Below, in pieces: positions 42,718 to 51,773 of a stretch of 64,000 nt of DNA. Numbering within the stretch: position 1 is the first letter of the stretch; each line of letters begins with the position of its first letter. The stretch lies in assembly GCF_042647465.1 (NCBI RefSeq), contig NZ_JBHRVN010000005.1. One strand, given 5' to 3'. This stretch comes from Wagnerdoeblera intermedia. GTDB lineage: Bacteria > Pseudomonadota > Alphaproteobacteria > Rhodobacterales > Rhodobacteraceae. The position numbers and the translations under genes were made by a program. The notes below the pieces were generated by a model. It did no database searches and was not told the origin of the DNA. It saw nothing but the letters and a program-made list of their open reading frames with translations.

Positions 42718-43602
42718 TCAATCCCTCGAGATGGCGCCACCTGACAGAAGTACATCACACGAGGAAGCCGCGAGCACGCGGCGCGCGACACTGCCCAAAA
42801 TCAACTGGGATATCGCGTTCTTTCCCTGAATACCAAGCGCGACAAGGTCTGCTTTTCCGCTCCTTGCGAGCCGAACCAGCGCGGTAGTGGGATCGCCCCG
42901 AACGACACGGATTTTGCCTGCCACAGCTAGATCTGCACGGATGGAGTGCAATTCTACGTAGGCAGACTGTGCTTTGGCTTGACGATATCGGTCAAGCTCG
43001 GCCTGAGAGGTTCCCACTTTCAGCATGGCCTGCTCGAACGTAAGCGGGATTTCGAAAGCGTGTATCAACTCAATTTTCGCCGACGGGGCTATTTGCGTCG
43101 CAGCCTGCGCTGCTGCAAACGACATTGGCGAGAAGTCAATGGCAGCGATCACACGCTGGTATGGATCGTCAGTTACGCGCTTGACGACCACGATTGGACA
43201 TAAGCCGGCGCGCACGACCCGGTCGGCGGTCGAGCCGAATATTTTTTCGCGCCGGTTTTGAGGCTTTCCTGGCCCGATGACCAGCAGATCGGCAGCGTGA
43301 TCGCGTATCAGGCGCTCGATAAACTGGTCGGCTTTGCCGCACTCCACCTCGATTTCTGCCTGAACCGCCGCGCTCTCGGCCATCTGCTTGAGTGATGCGA
43401 AAGCCTCTGATTCCAGCACGTTTGAGATTGCTTCCTTTTTGGCTGGAGGCGGAAGATTAGGATCGGATTCCGGAAGGCTCTCGATCGCATGAGCCAGCAC
43501 GAGCTTGGCCCCGTGGTCGGTTGCAAGCCGAATGGCGCGGCGCGCTAGCTGCTGCTCATCATTTTCGAGGGCGATCGCTGCAATGATTGTTTTGATCGTC
43601 AC
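42718..43602 (-). CDS. Universal stress protein with two Usp domains
   Basis: 294 residues. Starts at a GTG (43602) with CAGGAG 8 nt upstream: VTIKTIIAAIALENDEQQLA. Two tandem Usp domains: the first ends HAADLLVIGPGKPQNRREKI followed by FGSTADRVV; the second has LVALGIQGKNAISQLILGSV, the G-x2-G-x9-G-S ATP-binding signature. Such proteins help cells survive stress and often sit beside transporters. Here it is followed upstream by mgtE in the same direction, possibly one operon. Confidence 0.88.
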   Translation of the reverse strand: MTIKTIIAAIALENDEQQLARRAIRLATDHGAKLVLAHAIESLPESDPNLPPPAKKEAISNVLESEAFASLKQMAESAAVQAEIEVECGKADQFIERLIRDHAADLLVIGPGKPQNRREKIFGSTADRVVRAGLCPIVVVKRVTDDPYQRVIAAIDFSPMSFAAAQAATQIAPSAKIELIHAFEIPLTFEQAMLKVGTSQAELDRYRQAKAQSAYVELHSIRADLAVAGKIRVVRGDPTTALVRLARSGKADLVALGIQGKNAISQLILGSVARRVLAASSCDVLLSGGAISRD

Positions 43603-43657
43603 GCCGGATCTCCTGATATGTCGGGGAGGAGCAAAGCGGTGTGGGCTCCTCCCGCTG

Positions 43658-43885
43658 TTAGTATAATGGATAGCGTAGAGCCGCTGCCAGCTCACCCTTT
43701 CTTGGAATATCGCGCCGTACGCCCATTACACGGGCACCGCTCGCCAGCCCTCGTGCCGCGATCTTGTCGACAACGCCATAGGCCTTTGCGGCAGCAGCAT
43801 AGATGGTGCGCATGCGGAAAGCACCTTCTCGCGACCAGTGATTCCAGAAATTTTGCTCAAGGAAGCGAAAGTATTGCTTTTGCAA
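43658..43885 (-). CDS. Small hypothetical protein between mgtE and usp
   Basis: Up to 75 residues (TTG start at 43885, overlapping the mgtE 3' end by 29 bp) or about 51 from the ATG at 43813 (MRTIYAAAAKAYGVVDKIAA). Ends KGELAAALRYPLY. Basic and helical, no family recognised. Tight spacing to both neighbours supports a usp-mgtE operon. Confidence 0.5.
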   Translation of the reverse strand: MQKQYFRFLEQNFWNHWSREGAFRMRTIYAAAAKAYGVVDKIAARGLASGARVMGVRRDIPRKGELAAALRYPLY

Positions 43886-45200
43886 TCGAAAAATAGACCA
43901 GAACGCCGGTTGCGTCGGCGATCGAGGTCACCAGTGGCGTGCTGGCAGTGGCCGGATCCATATTGAAGCGACTGAGGATGAAGGGCAGCAGCATGCCGAT
44001 CATGCTGCCGACGATGACGATCACCACCATCGACAGCGCAATCACGATCGCAATGTCGGGGCCGCCACGAAAGACGCCAATAACGGCGATGGCCGCCGCC
44101 ATGCTGAGACCCAGAAGTATCGCCACCACCAGCTCGCGGCCCAGAACACGGCCCCAGTCGGAAATGCGAATATCGCCGGTCGCCAGCGCGCGCACCATCA
44201 AGGTGGCGGATTGCGAGCCGGCATTGCCGCCCGAAGCGATCAAAATCGGGAGAAAAAACATCAGCGTCAGATGTGCGGCGATAGTGTCTTCGAAATGGGC
44301 TATGCCTGCCCCTGAAAAGATGTTGCCGAAGACGAGTAGCATCAGCCAGGCGATGCGCGCCCGGTAGAGCATTGGCACGGTTGCGGTCGCAACGCTCGAA
44401 TCCAAATTGGTGACGGTTCCCAACCGCTGGAAATCCTCGGTCGCCTCCGCTTCCATCACGTCCAGCGCATCATCGTGGGTGATGATGCCGACCAGCCGCT
44501 CCTGCGCGTCGATCACTGGCAGCGCAATCACGTCGTACCGAGCGATCTTGCGAGCGGCGGCCTCCACATCGGCGTCAACGGGGATCGCATGGGTATTGCG
44601 CTCGATCAGATCGGCGACCTTGATGCTCCCATGTGCGGTGATGAGGTCTTGAAGCCTGACCGAGCCGATAAGGTGACGCTGGCCGTCGACCACATAGGCC
44701 CGGTAGATGGTTTCCTTGTTGGGCGCTTCGTGACGCAGCACGTCAATCGCTTGCTTCGCATTGAGCTGTGGGGACAAAGACGCGTAGTCCGACGTCATGA
44801 TTGCGCCGGCCGTGCCTTCCTCATAGGCGGCCAGCTGCCTAATGTCTTCGCGCTCTGCCTGTGCGAGCGCTGGCATCAGCACCTCGCGCTGCTCGTCCGT
44901 CAGCTTCTTGTAGAGGTCCGCGCGGTCGTCAGCGTTCATCTCCATGAAGATGGCTGCCAGATCGGCGCGCGGTATGCTCGTGGCGAGTTGCGCTTGATAG
45001 TCTAGATCGAGATAGCCGAATATGTCAGCCTGACGCGGTCGGGCTGCTCCATTCAGGATTGGCCATGCACCTTCCGGTCCCATCTCCTGCAGGGCACCGG
45101 CAATGTCAGCGGGGTGCTCGCTGGTCAATCTTATCGAGCTTTCCTGAACGTCACCTCGTGAAAACTCGCTGACAAGCTCGTGTAGTTTGCTTTCGGGCAT
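43857..45200 (-). CDS. mgtE: MgtE magnesium transporter
   Basis: 447 residues, the usual length. N domain of helical repeats (residues ~5-130: ALQEMGPEGAWPILNG, LATSIPRADLAAIFMEMNAD), two CBS domains (~136-255: GAIMTSDYASLSPQ; VIDAQERLVGIITHDDALDV), the plug helix, and five membrane helices from ~280 with the pore motif ILIASGGNAGSQSATLMVRA. A channel-like importer gated by intracellular Mg2+. Cargo gene, probably transcribed with the Usp protein. Confidence 0.95.
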   Translation of the reverse strand: MPESKLHELVSEFSRGDVQESSIRLTSEHPADIAGALQEMGPEGAWPILNGAARPRQADIFGYLDLDYQAQLATSIPRADLAAIFMEMNADDRADLYKKLTDEQREVLMPALAQAEREDIRQLAAYEEGTAGAIMTSDYASLSPQLNAKQAIDVLRHEAPNKETIYRAYVVDGQRHLIGSVRLQDLITAHGSIKVADLIERNTHAIPVDADVEAAARKIARYDVIALPVIDAQERLVGIITHDDALDVMEAEATEDFQRLGTVTNLDSSVATATVPMLYRARIAWLMLLVFGNIFSGAGIAHFEDTIAAHLTLMFFLPILIASGGNAGSQSATLMVRALATGDIRISDWGRVLGRELVVAILLGLSMAAAIAVIGVFRGGPDIAIVIALSMVVIVIVGSMIGMLLPFILSRFNMDPATASTPLVTSIADATGVLVYFSIAKAILSLP

Positions 45201-45359
45201 AAGGCCTCCATTGTGCAGGCAATGTGAGAAGACCGCTCTGAGGGTATTGCTATTCCTCCGCCTCTCGGCGGATGCAGCTGCAGATCAGATATGTAAAAAA
45301 GTTGGGGCGCTCCCCAGTTTCGCTAGATCAGACGTCCTGTGGAGCGCCGGTCCTGCGGG

Positions 45360-45494
45360 TTACTTAGCCTTAGCTTTCAGGGTCGGCGCAGACGCGACTA
45401 CGTTCTTAAGGCTTGGTGCAGCAGCAATTGTTTTAGGGACGACTTTCTTCGGCTTTTTCTCGTCACGTCGTCGCTTTTCCATACCTTTTGCCAT
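45360..45494 (-). CDS. Very small basic protein, 44 aa
   Basis: MAKGMEKRRRDEKKPKKVVP and a Ser/Ala/Lys end. AAGGAG lies 9 nt upstream of the ATG at 45494. Short MAKG..R...E.KKPKK proteins are widespread in alphaproteobacteria with no known function. Upstream of mgtE on the same strand, with about 160 bp between. Confidence 0.6.
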   Translation of the reverse strand: MAKGMEKRRRDEKKPKKVVPKTIAAAPSLKNVVASAPTLKAKAK

Positions 45495-45599
45495 CTTAGG
45501 CACTCCTTCGGTGAAACGGCCTATTTGAGGCCAACCGACGAGACTAGGCGTTTCTGTCAGAAAAGCCAGCCCGGAGACTTCAGGAACTACACTTATTGA

Positions 45600-45731
45600 A
45601 CGGGTGACGCGAAAGCCGTCACGCCTTCCGATGCGTCCCGCATTGCACCCGTGGCGGTAGCCCCAAGGGATGTCACCGAAGTCGATGTGACTGTCGGCAC
45701 GGCTAAAGGCACGACCTTCACGTTCAAATGA
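45600..45731 (+). pseudogene. C-terminal fragment of an unknown secreted-type protein
   Basis: Plus-strand frame, opened by a stop just before: TGDAKAVTPSDASRIAPVAV then TEVDVTVGTAKGTTFTFK and TGA at 45729. The regular alternating pattern and low-complexity Val/Thr content look like the end of a beta-rich protein. No start, so a remnant at the edge of the usp-mgtE block. Confidence 0.4.
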
Positions 45732-45794
45732 GAACGGCGGTGCAAAATTCGTCCACTTTTGTCTAGTCAACAGCACAGCTATCTGGAGGTCCGA

Positions 45795-46109
45795 GTGCTG
45801 AGTTTTGTTTTTCCTGTAGCCTTTGCTCTTGCCATTACCCCAGATCACAGCCTCTTCCACTACTGCTCAGACCGCGGAAAAGTCGTCGCCTCGCAGAGCC
45901 TGATCCAAAAAGGGGGCGAGGTCTGGCAGCTCAAACCACCCTTAATCGCACATGGTCATGACTGGGTATCGGGGACGTATGGGCACATACGAGACGGAGA
46001 GCGCCTTGCTGATAAGCATCTGCGTCTCCGTGTTCTCCCCGAAGACCTGATCGTGCTGTTTCCTGATGCAGACACCCTTACAGCTTCGGCCTGCAGCCCG
46101 TCTGAGTAG
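45795..46109 (+). CDS. Hypothetical protein, 104 aa
   Basis: GTG start at 45795 with GGAGG 5 nt upstream. VLSFVFPVAFALAITPDHSL could be a weak signal; the rest (QKGGEVWQLKPPLIAHGHDW and RLRVLPEDLIVLFPDAD) looks like a small beta domain. No family. A competing minus-strand frame (45942-46208) has no ribosome site. Confidence 0.45.
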   Translation: MLSFVFPVAFALAITPDHSLFHYCSDRGKVVASQSLIQKGGEVWQLKPPLIAHGHDWVSGTYGHIRDGERLADKHLRLRVLPEDLIVLFPDADTLTASACSPSE

Positions 46110-46280
46110 GCATTGCAGCCTGAGACCGTAAACCACGTGAGATTGAGGATATTCCTCCGGATAAGCAAAAAGGCAAATCATCCAGTTAACACGCTTGAAA
46201 TTAGCCAAGGGATTTTCCTAAGATGTGCCAGCGACAATTACGCAGCCAAGCCGACTGTTCTCTGGACATGGAAGATCCAC

Positions 46281-46757
46281 ATGCTCGCCATCGCTTCTCT
46301 CAAGTCTCTGTTCGGGCCCTCAGCCTATCGCATCTATGCGGAAGCAATCGGTCGCTGCCCCACCACCCTTCTGCGCAATGTCTCTGACGCCTCCACAGTG
46401 ACCAACAGGCTCGTGCTCACTACCGGAGCCTTGCTGGAACAACTGAAAGCAAGCGGCACTGACCCGCTGGTCATCCTGACCCAGTGCAAAACGCTCTACA
46501 TTCCGCAGATGTTCAACAAATCATGGCTGCATGCGACGTTTGAAGATCTTCTGGGGGCAGATGCGATCCCGGAACTGAGCAGAACGCAAGGCATGTCTGC
46601 AGAGGCAGTCCTTCGCGCTGTCCAAAAGCCCGGTGCGCGGTATGAGCCCCATTTCCGTCTCATGGCTCTGACTATGCTGGCGCTCCGCACCCATGGCCAT
46701 CCAGTCCAACTGATGCAGCATCCTCAGGATCGTGCTGCGCTTCTGACAGCGGCCTGA
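46281..46757 (+). CDS. Hypothetical protein at the head of the transfer operon
   Basis: 158 residues, MLAIASLKSLFGPSAYRIYA then VLTTGALLEQLKASGTDPLV, ending QLMQHPQDRAALLTAA. Helical, no membrane segment. The frame is open upstream to 46113, but GGAAGAT before 46281 and the protein character favour this start. It stops 2 bp before the DUF4400-like gene, so it is probably part of the tra operon. Confidence 0.6.
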   Translation: MLAIASLKSLFGPSAYRIYAEAIGRCPTTLLRNVSDASTVTNRLVLTTGALLEQLKASGTDPLVILTQCKTLYIPQMFNKSWLHATFEDLLGADAIPELSRTQGMSAEAVLRAVQKPGARYEPHFRLMALTMLALRTHGHPVQLMQHPQDRAALLTAA

Positions 46758-46759
46758 CA

Positions 46760-47425
46760 ATGGCGGATGGCACGTCCTCATCCTCCTATGACCAGCTGAC
46801 ACTGGTTAAATGGTTTTTTTTCCTCGCGCTCGTGATGATGTGCAACATCGGCATCGTCACCGCGCTCTATACGCTCAGCTGGGAGACCCCCTTCCACCGC
46901 GTCCTGAGCAAGGAAAAGGCCGCCTTCGGCATCACACTGAACGAAACCCTGCATCAGAGCATGCGCTACAATGGGGACCGCATTTACGACACCCTGTTCG
47001 TGAGATCAGGTGCTGAGGGGCTGGCCTACAAAGCCCTGAGTGAGCCGGACGAGAAGGACATTGCCGGCGCTGCAGTCAAAGATATGAAGATCTTCAGTCG
47101 GACCTTGGACAATATCTTTGACTACCTGCTCCTGCTCTCCCACAGGGCGGGCTATTTTGCAGTCTCACTGGCCTATGTGTTCTGTTTGATCCTCGCGGTG
47201 GGCATCCATGGGGCAATCATCAGGCACCGAAAGCGCTATGGGTTTGGTGACACCCCCCTGCTTATGAACGTCTGGGCACGCACGACGCTGGCTTATGCCA
47301 TCCCCATCACGATCATCATTTGGTCACTGCCCTTCGCGATAAATCCATACGTTTTGACGCTGAGCCTGTCTGCTTGCGTCCTGGGGATCACTGTTTTCGC
47401 ATTCTCCCTGCCAAAGATCGCCTGA
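46760..47425 (+). CDS. DUF4400-like integral membrane protein
   Basis: 221 residues with four hydrophobic segments: VKWFFFLALVMMCNIGIVTA (17-36), AVSLAYVFCLILAVGIHG (~133-150), LAYAIPITIIIWSLPFAI (~178-195) and YVLTLSLSACVLGITVFAF. Membrane proteins of this layout (DUF4400, ICE-associated) occur in SXT-like conjugative elements; I make the match from layout and the RIYDTLFVRSGAEGLAYKAL region. Followed by a terminator. Confidence 0.65.
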   Translation: MADGTSSSSYDQLTLVKWFFFLALVMMCNIGIVTALYTLSWETPFHRVLSKEKAAFGITLNETLHQSMRYNGDRIYDTLFVRSGAEGLAYKALSEPDEKDIAGAAVKDMKIFSRTLDNIFDYLLLLSHRAGYFAVSLAYVFCLILAVGIHGAIIRHRKRYGFGDTPLLMNVWARTTLAYAIPITIIIWSLPFAINPYVLTLSLSACVLGITVFAFSLPKIA

Positions 47426-47452
47426 CGGTCGGCATCACCTCCAGCAACTCAA

Positions 47453-47493
47453 ACAGTCGTGGAAATTATCCTCGGCTGTTTTTTTGTTTTTTT
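47453..47493 (+). terminator. Rho-independent terminator
   Basis: ACAGTCGTGG / CCTCGGCTGT stem (one mismatch, one G-U pair), loop AAATTAT, then T7-G-T7. It separates the first two genes from the traL-onward part, whose promoter should lie between 47494 and 47615. Confidence 0.85.
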
Positions 47494-47615
47494 AGCCAAG
47501 TAAGCTATTGCAATATAGCTGGAGAGTGGTAATCGTTTCCTCACAGGGCAGTTGAAAAATTCCTTGGCTCGCTTTAGCCCAGCACTATGGAGCTCACAAA
47601 GCTGAGGAATGCAGG

Positions 47616-48041
47616 ATGCTGACCACCACCACGAGACAGATTTTCGACAGGAGCACCGAGGGAGGAACTTTCGTCGCGCACGTATTCCGCCTTCCGACGG
47701 AAACTGATGGCGTGTTCAGCTACCTCATGGGTCTGAGCTACACCAACGGCGTACCGGTCGGGATTGTTAAGGCCCACACGGGTTCTGTGCTTCGCCACTG
47801 GAAGCGCGTTACAGCCATCGAAGAGTATCTGATGGTCCTGGGTGATCGCCTTTGCGGAATCATGGTTTATCCGGTCGCTATGCCGGAGAAAGCGGTCAGA
47901 GACAGAATGATCCACCAGTATGAGCTGGATCAGGAATGCTCCGATCCAACCATGGAAAACGAGCGGATGAAACTCCTTGGCGCTCTGCATCCTAAACGGA
48001 GCAGCAGCGATGGAAGAGCACCAGATCCCACAGACGCTTGA
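47616..48041 (+). CDS. Hypothetical protein upstream of traL
   Basis: 141 residues: MLTTTTRQIFDRSTEGGTFV, then AHVFRLPTETDGVFSYLMGL and WKRVTAIEEYLMVLGDRLCG. Soluble, alpha/beta. It overlaps the start of traL by 32 bp, so it is co-translated with the transfer genes. No F-plasmid counterpart recognised. Confidence 0.65.
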   Translation: MLTTTTRQIFDRSTEGGTFVAHVFRLPTETDGVFSYLMGLSYTNGVPVGIVKAHTGSVLRHWKRVTAIEEYLMVLGDRLCGIMVYPVAMPEKAVRDRMIHQYELDQECSDPTMENERMKLLGALHPKRSSSDGRAPDPTDA

Positions 48042-48291
48042 TGCGCCTCCCCTTGCGCTGGTTTTCAACGCAAGTCAGCTCTTCACGTTCATTGGGTTTG
48101 CGATCGTTGGGATCGTCGTAAACCACCCCTTTATCGCAGGTGGCATCGGGCTCGTAGCGGGCTCCTTCCTCAACAAATACGTCGATAAACGACCCGACGG
48201 CTACCTGCGGCATCTGGCATATTTTCGGGGCATCCCCGTGATGGCCGGCAAGTCGATCCCCAATGGCATCGACCGGGAGTTCCGCCCGTGA
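48010..48291 (+). CDS. traL: TraL, T4SS inner-membrane protein
   Basis: 93 residues, the usual TraL size. One long hydrophobic region FTFIGFAIVGIVVNHPFIAG then GIGLVAGSFLNKYV and the C-terminal LRHLAYFRGIPVMAGKSIPN typical of TraL/VirB3-like proteins. Inner-membrane part of the pilus assembly machine. Its stop overlaps the traE start (4 bp). Confidence 0.88.
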   Translation: MEEHQIPQTLDAPPLALVFNASQLFTFIGFAIVGIVVNHPFIAGGIGLVAGSFLNKYVDKRPDGYLRHLAYFRGIPVMAGKSIPNGIDREFRP

Positions 48292-48929
48292 AAAAGGAAC
48301 GCGCCGAAAAAACCTTCCGCCAAATCCGCACGGACAACGTGATCCTGAAGATGGGTTTGGGCTCGATGCTGTTCGTCACATCGCTCTTCATCTTCAACGC
48401 TGCGACCCGTGACGATACCGTCATTCTTGTCCCGCCGTTCCAGCATGAAACCATCGAGTTCATCAACGGCAGGGCCAATCAGGAATTCTACAGCCAGTGG
48501 GCATGGTCCGTTTCCATGCTGGCGGGCAACATCACTCCGGGTAACGCCTCCTTCGTGCGGGGCGAGCTTCAGCGGATCGCCACTCCTGCGCTCTATCGCC
48601 GCCTCATGGAAACGGTCGATATCGAGCTTCAGAACATCGTCCGCGACAACGCCGTTGTTACCTTCAGCCCCCGCGAAGTCATCTATGACCCTGAGCTGAA
48701 CCGCTTCTTCGTCACCGGACGCCAGACCATCGGCGGCCCCGGTGTCAGATCGCCCATCGAGAAGCAGATCACCTATGAGCTTGGTTTCACCACCGAGCGC
48801 CTGCGGGTCTATCTTGCAAGCTACGCAGTCTATGAAGGCAAGCCCATGACCGCAGCAGTGCGGGACGTGGAGATGTCTCGCCGTGCGGACCGTGAGCGTC
48901 AACAGGCAGAGAAGGATGGCATTAAATGA
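48288..48929 (+). CDS. traE: TraE, T4SS core component (VirB5/8-like)
   Basis: 213 residues. One N-terminal membrane anchor (LKMGLGSMLFVTSLFIFNAA) and a periplasmic domain: VPPFQHETIEFINGRANQEF, YSQWAWSVSMLAGNITPGNA and SPREVIYDPELNRFFVTGRQ. Fits TraE of F-type systems. Overlaps traK by 4 bp. Confidence 0.9.
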   Translation: MKKERAEKTFRQIRTDNVILKMGLGSMLFVTSLFIFNAATRDDTVILVPPFQHETIEFINGRANQEFYSQWAWSVSMLAGNITPGNASFVRGELQRIATPALYRRLMETVDIELQNIVRDNAVVTFSPREVIYDPELNRFFVTGRQTIGGPGVRSPIEKQITYELGFTTERLRVYLASYAVYEGKPMTAAVRDVEMSRRADRERQQAEKDGIK

Positions 48930-50179
48930 CCTTCCGCGCCTTTTGCCTCTCGCTTCCCGCGACCCTCATGCTGACAACGGCCGTGTTTGCTCAAGAGCGG
49001 ATGCGTTCGGCCGATTATGATGGGGAAGACGCCATTGAGGTCTGCTACGATTGGCAGACAGGCTTCGAATATACCCGCTGTGAGCGTATGCCGCTGCCCG
49101 GACAGGCAGGCGTCATGGGGCAGGTCTATACCCTTGAAGACGGTAGCCGCCGCACTCTGACGGTTGATCCCCGTTCAGCGCCGGTCGATCCCGTGGCAGC
49201 TGCGGCAGAGACCTCGGAAACTTTGGCTGCCACCCTTGGTACGGCCACGCCCCCTCAGGAAGACATTGGCGCCGCGATCGATGCGGCGGCCCGCAGCAGA
49301 AATGGCGGGACAGGGCAGTCACAGCCTGACAGTGCTGCCGTCATTGAAGACGGAGACGCCCCTCAGGCTGATGAACCGGCGAAGTCCTCCCTCGTTGAAG
49401 AAAACTTCGTCCTTCCTCCTGTTGTGGCCTTCATTCCGGGCCGCGCTGAGATCCTGCCCATGGCAACCGGGCACCTCAACAGGATCGAGACGCCGTTCTC
49501 GCAGCCTGAAGTGCGCACCTCCGCTGAGCCCTCGGCCATCAACGTGCAGTTCGATCAGAACTTCGTCTATGTCTCAGTGACGCAGCCCGTGACCCTCTTC
49601 ATCCATGAAAAGGGCCATCCCGACCCGGCAATCGTCGTGAGCCTCGTGCCTCAGCTGATCGCGCCGCGTCAGGTCAAGTTCACCTTGCCGCCTTCCACCA
49701 TGGAAACGGTACGCAAAAATGCCGCGTCTCTGGCCGCAACAACTGCGCGGGCCTCCGGCGCGGCTCCGACCGGACCCGCTGCGAACAGCCGTGGTGTGCG
49801 CCGTGCATCCCCGCAGGCTGCCGCCACCAATACCCTCGCGCATCTGATCCAAACCTTCGCACAGGGCCGCATACCCCGCGGGTTCCGTCAGGTTTCGCTG
49901 CAAGGCTATGACCCTGCCGCCTTCTGTGGCGGAGCAAGTGGCGTCTCCTTCAGTTTCCGTCAGGGCGCGGCCATTGCCTCGAATGAGTACATCATCGTGC
50001 GTGGCATGGCGTCGTCCGGCACCCGCACCACTCTTGATGAACGCAAATGTGCCCGTCATCCCGACACGCTGGCCGTTGCATTCAACCCGCGCACCATCAT
50101 CGGGCCCGATCAGCCGACCGATTTCTTCGTACTGATCCGCCGCCCGAACGCTTCCATCCAGACTGCAAGGGGGAACTGA
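48926..50179 (+). CDS. traK: TraK, secretin-like outer-membrane component
   Basis: 417 residues; signal peptide to about residue 22 (TAVFAQ). A Pro/Ala-rich region up to ~170, then the TraK domain: FIPGRAEILPMATGHLNRIE, FDQNFVYVSVTQPVTLFIHE and a C-terminal part RGFRQVSLQGYDPAAFCGGA. With TraB and TraV it builds the envelope-spanning core. Longer than F TraK (242 residues), as in SXT-type systems. TraB follows after one base. Confidence 0.9.
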   Translation: MTFRAFCLSLPATLMLTTAVFAQERMRSADYDGEDAIEVCYDWQTGFEYTRCERMPLPGQAGVMGQVYTLEDGSRRTLTVDPRSAPVDPVAAAAETSETLAATLGTATPPQEDIGAAIDAAARSRNGGTGQSQPDSAAVIEDGDAPQADEPAKSSLVEENFVLPPVVAFIPGRAEILPMATGHLNRIETPFSQPEVRTSAEPSAINVQFDQNFVYVSVTQPVTLFIHEKGHPDPAIVVSLVPQLIAPRQVKFTLPPSTMETVRKNAASLAATTARASGAAPTGPAANSRGVRRASPQAAATNTLAHLIQTFAQGRIPRGFRQVSLQGYDPAAFCGGASGVSFSFRQGAAIASNEYIIVRGMASSGTRTTLDERKCARHPDTLAVAFNPRTIIGPDQPTDFFVLIRRPNASIQTARGN

Positions 50180-50180
50180 T

Positions 50181-51443
50181 ATGGCTGAGAAGAAGCCTCT
50201 TTCGCCCAAGGCTAAGAAGGCGCTGATTTACGGCGGCATTGGCGCAGTCGCGATCGCTGCGATCTACGTCTCGACCCTGACCACCGAGAAAGCCCCGCCG
50301 ATAGCAGAACCGACCTCACTCTCCCTGACAGGCAACGCCGATACCCGCGCTGTTTCGTTGGAGGGCCTGAACCGTCGTCTGGCGGAACTGGAAACCGGCG
50401 GGAAACGCCAGAGAGATGACATGCGCAGCGAATTGGACCGTTTGGTGTCGGTCGTGGGCAACCTCACGCGCTCGATCGACATTATGCAGCGCGACATGAA
50501 CGCCAACATTGATCGTCGCGTGAATGAGGCTGTCTCGCGGGCTGCTTCGCAAATGGCGCCTGCACCTGTGCCTGGCCCCGTCGCTGTCCCGCCCTCGGTT
50601 TCAAGCCGTGGCTCCACCCGCGCCGCTCCCGCAGTGCCAGCCGAGAGCCCGGAAGAGATCGCCCGCCGTCGTGCGCGTGAACGTGCCCAAACCGAGCGCA
50701 ACGAAAGCATCTATAAGCCAGCTGAGCCGCCGCCACTTGCGACGCCTCAGCAAGGTGCGCAGGCTCGTGTTGCCCCCCGCATCGCAGTCTATTCCTCCCC
50801 TGATCCCGAGCCTGTGGATCAGCGGCAGGAAATGCTGTCGAACATCCCCGACGTTCAGATCCCCGCAGGATCTATTCTCTCAGCCTACCTCCTGACTGGC
50901 TTGGATGCGCCTACGGGGACACGCGCCCAGCAATCGCCCGTGCCGGTCCTGATGCGGATCAAGAAAGAGGCCATTCTCCCCAATCACGCCTGGGCTGATG
51001 TGACGGACTGCCATCTGCTTGGCTCTGCCTATGGGGATCTCGGCTCCGAGCGCGTCAATATCCGGGGCGAGACGGTCAGCTGTATCCTGCGCGACAACAC
51101 CGCTGTTGAAGGCTCCGTGCGCTTCTTTGTGGCGGGTGAAGACGGCAAGAACGGCATCAAGGGCACGCTGGTCAGCCGTTCGGGGCGCATTCTTGCGGCA
51201 GCTGCCGGCTCCGCACTTGCACAGGGCCTTTTGTCCTCCCTCGACAGTGGCAGTGAGGGCAACGTCTTCCTCGGCGGCGCAGGCGGCGGCGGCGCCATGG
51301 AAGGGGCCAGCAAAGGCTTCGACCTTCTCACCGAATACTACCTCGATCTGGCTGAACAGACTTTCCCGGTCCTCGAAGTGCGTAACGACCGCTGGATTGA
51401 TGTTGTCCTGACCGAAATGCTCACCATCAAGTTCAAGGGTTGA
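50181..51443 (+). CDS. traB: TraB, VirB10-like core protein
   Basis: 420 residues. Membrane helix ALIYGGIGAVAIAAIYVSTL (15-34), a coiled coil (~55-125: LEGLNRRLAELETGGKRQRD), a Pro/Ala-rich spacer, then the TrbI/VirB10 domain: ILSAYLLTGLDAPTGTRAQQ, VPVLMRIKKEAILPNHAWAD, GVKG-like GTLVSRSGRILAAAAGSAL and EYYLDLAEQTFPVLEVRNDR. It links inner and outer membranes. Full length. Confidence 0.92.
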   Translation: MAEKKPLSPKAKKALIYGGIGAVAIAAIYVSTLTTEKAPPIAEPTSLSLTGNADTRAVSLEGLNRRLAELETGGKRQRDDMRSELDRLVSVVGNLTRSIDIMQRDMNANIDRRVNEAVSRAASQMAPAPVPGPVAVPPSVSSRGSTRAAPAVPAESPEEIARRRARERAQTERNESIYKPAEPPPLATPQQGAQARVAPRIAVYSSPDPEPVDQRQEMLSNIPDVQIPAGSILSAYLLTGLDAPTGTRAQQSPVPVLMRIKKEAILPNHAWADVTDCHLLGSAYGDLGSERVNIRGETVSCILRDNTAVEGSVRFFVAGEDGKNGIKGTLVSRSGRILAAAAGSALAQGLLSSLDSGSEGNVFLGGAGGGGAMEGASKGFDLLTEYYLDLAEQTFPVLEVRNDRWIDVVLTEMLTIKFKG

Positions 51444-51445
51444 TC

Positions 51446-51709
51446 ATGCGTAAGATGCTCATCCTATCCGCCCTTCTTCTCTCCGCCTGCGGCAGTGCAA
51501 ACGTGCTCGGCCAGAGCGAGGGCGAGTGCGACAAGAACCCGGAGGCATGCGCCTCCGTGCGTCAGGCGCACAAGAATTCCAATGGACCTGTCTCCCCGAT
51601 CCCTTCGGAAGCCGCTCTCCAGCGCGCTGATACCATGAGGGTCTGGGTGGCACCGATGCGCACCAGCAGAGGCGTCCTCACCAATTCGGGCCACATTTAC
51701 CTCGAATGA
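51446..51709 (+). CDS. traV: TraV-like outer-membrane lipoprotein
   Basis: About 87 residues with a lipoprotein signal (MRKMLILSALLLSACGSANV; lipobox LSAC, acylated Cys at 15). Two more cysteines in ECDKNPEACASV. The C-terminal DTMRVWVAPMRTSRGVLTNS and GHIYLE match the end of TraV. Short for the family (F TraV 171), keeping lipid anchor and core-binding end. The start at 51446 places the signal correctly; TTG at 51440 overlaps the traB stop. Confidence 0.8.
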   Translation: MRKMLILSALLLSACGSANVLGQSEGECDKNPEACASVRQAHKNSNGPVSPIPSEAALQRADTMRVWVAPMRTSRGVLTNSGHIYLE

Positions 51710-51773
51710 CGTGGCGGCGGCCCGATGTACCGCCCGTCAGAAAACCATCGTCTCAAATAAAGGAAGAGACTCC

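Noticed and set aside
45201..45359. Magnesium riboswitch (M-box) before mgtE
   Set aside because: The leader is short and I could not find the M-box conserved pairings.
45942..46208. Minus-strand frame of 88 codons
   Set aside because: Opposes the plus-strand gene at 45795, which has a good ribosome site; amino-acid content is not protein-like.
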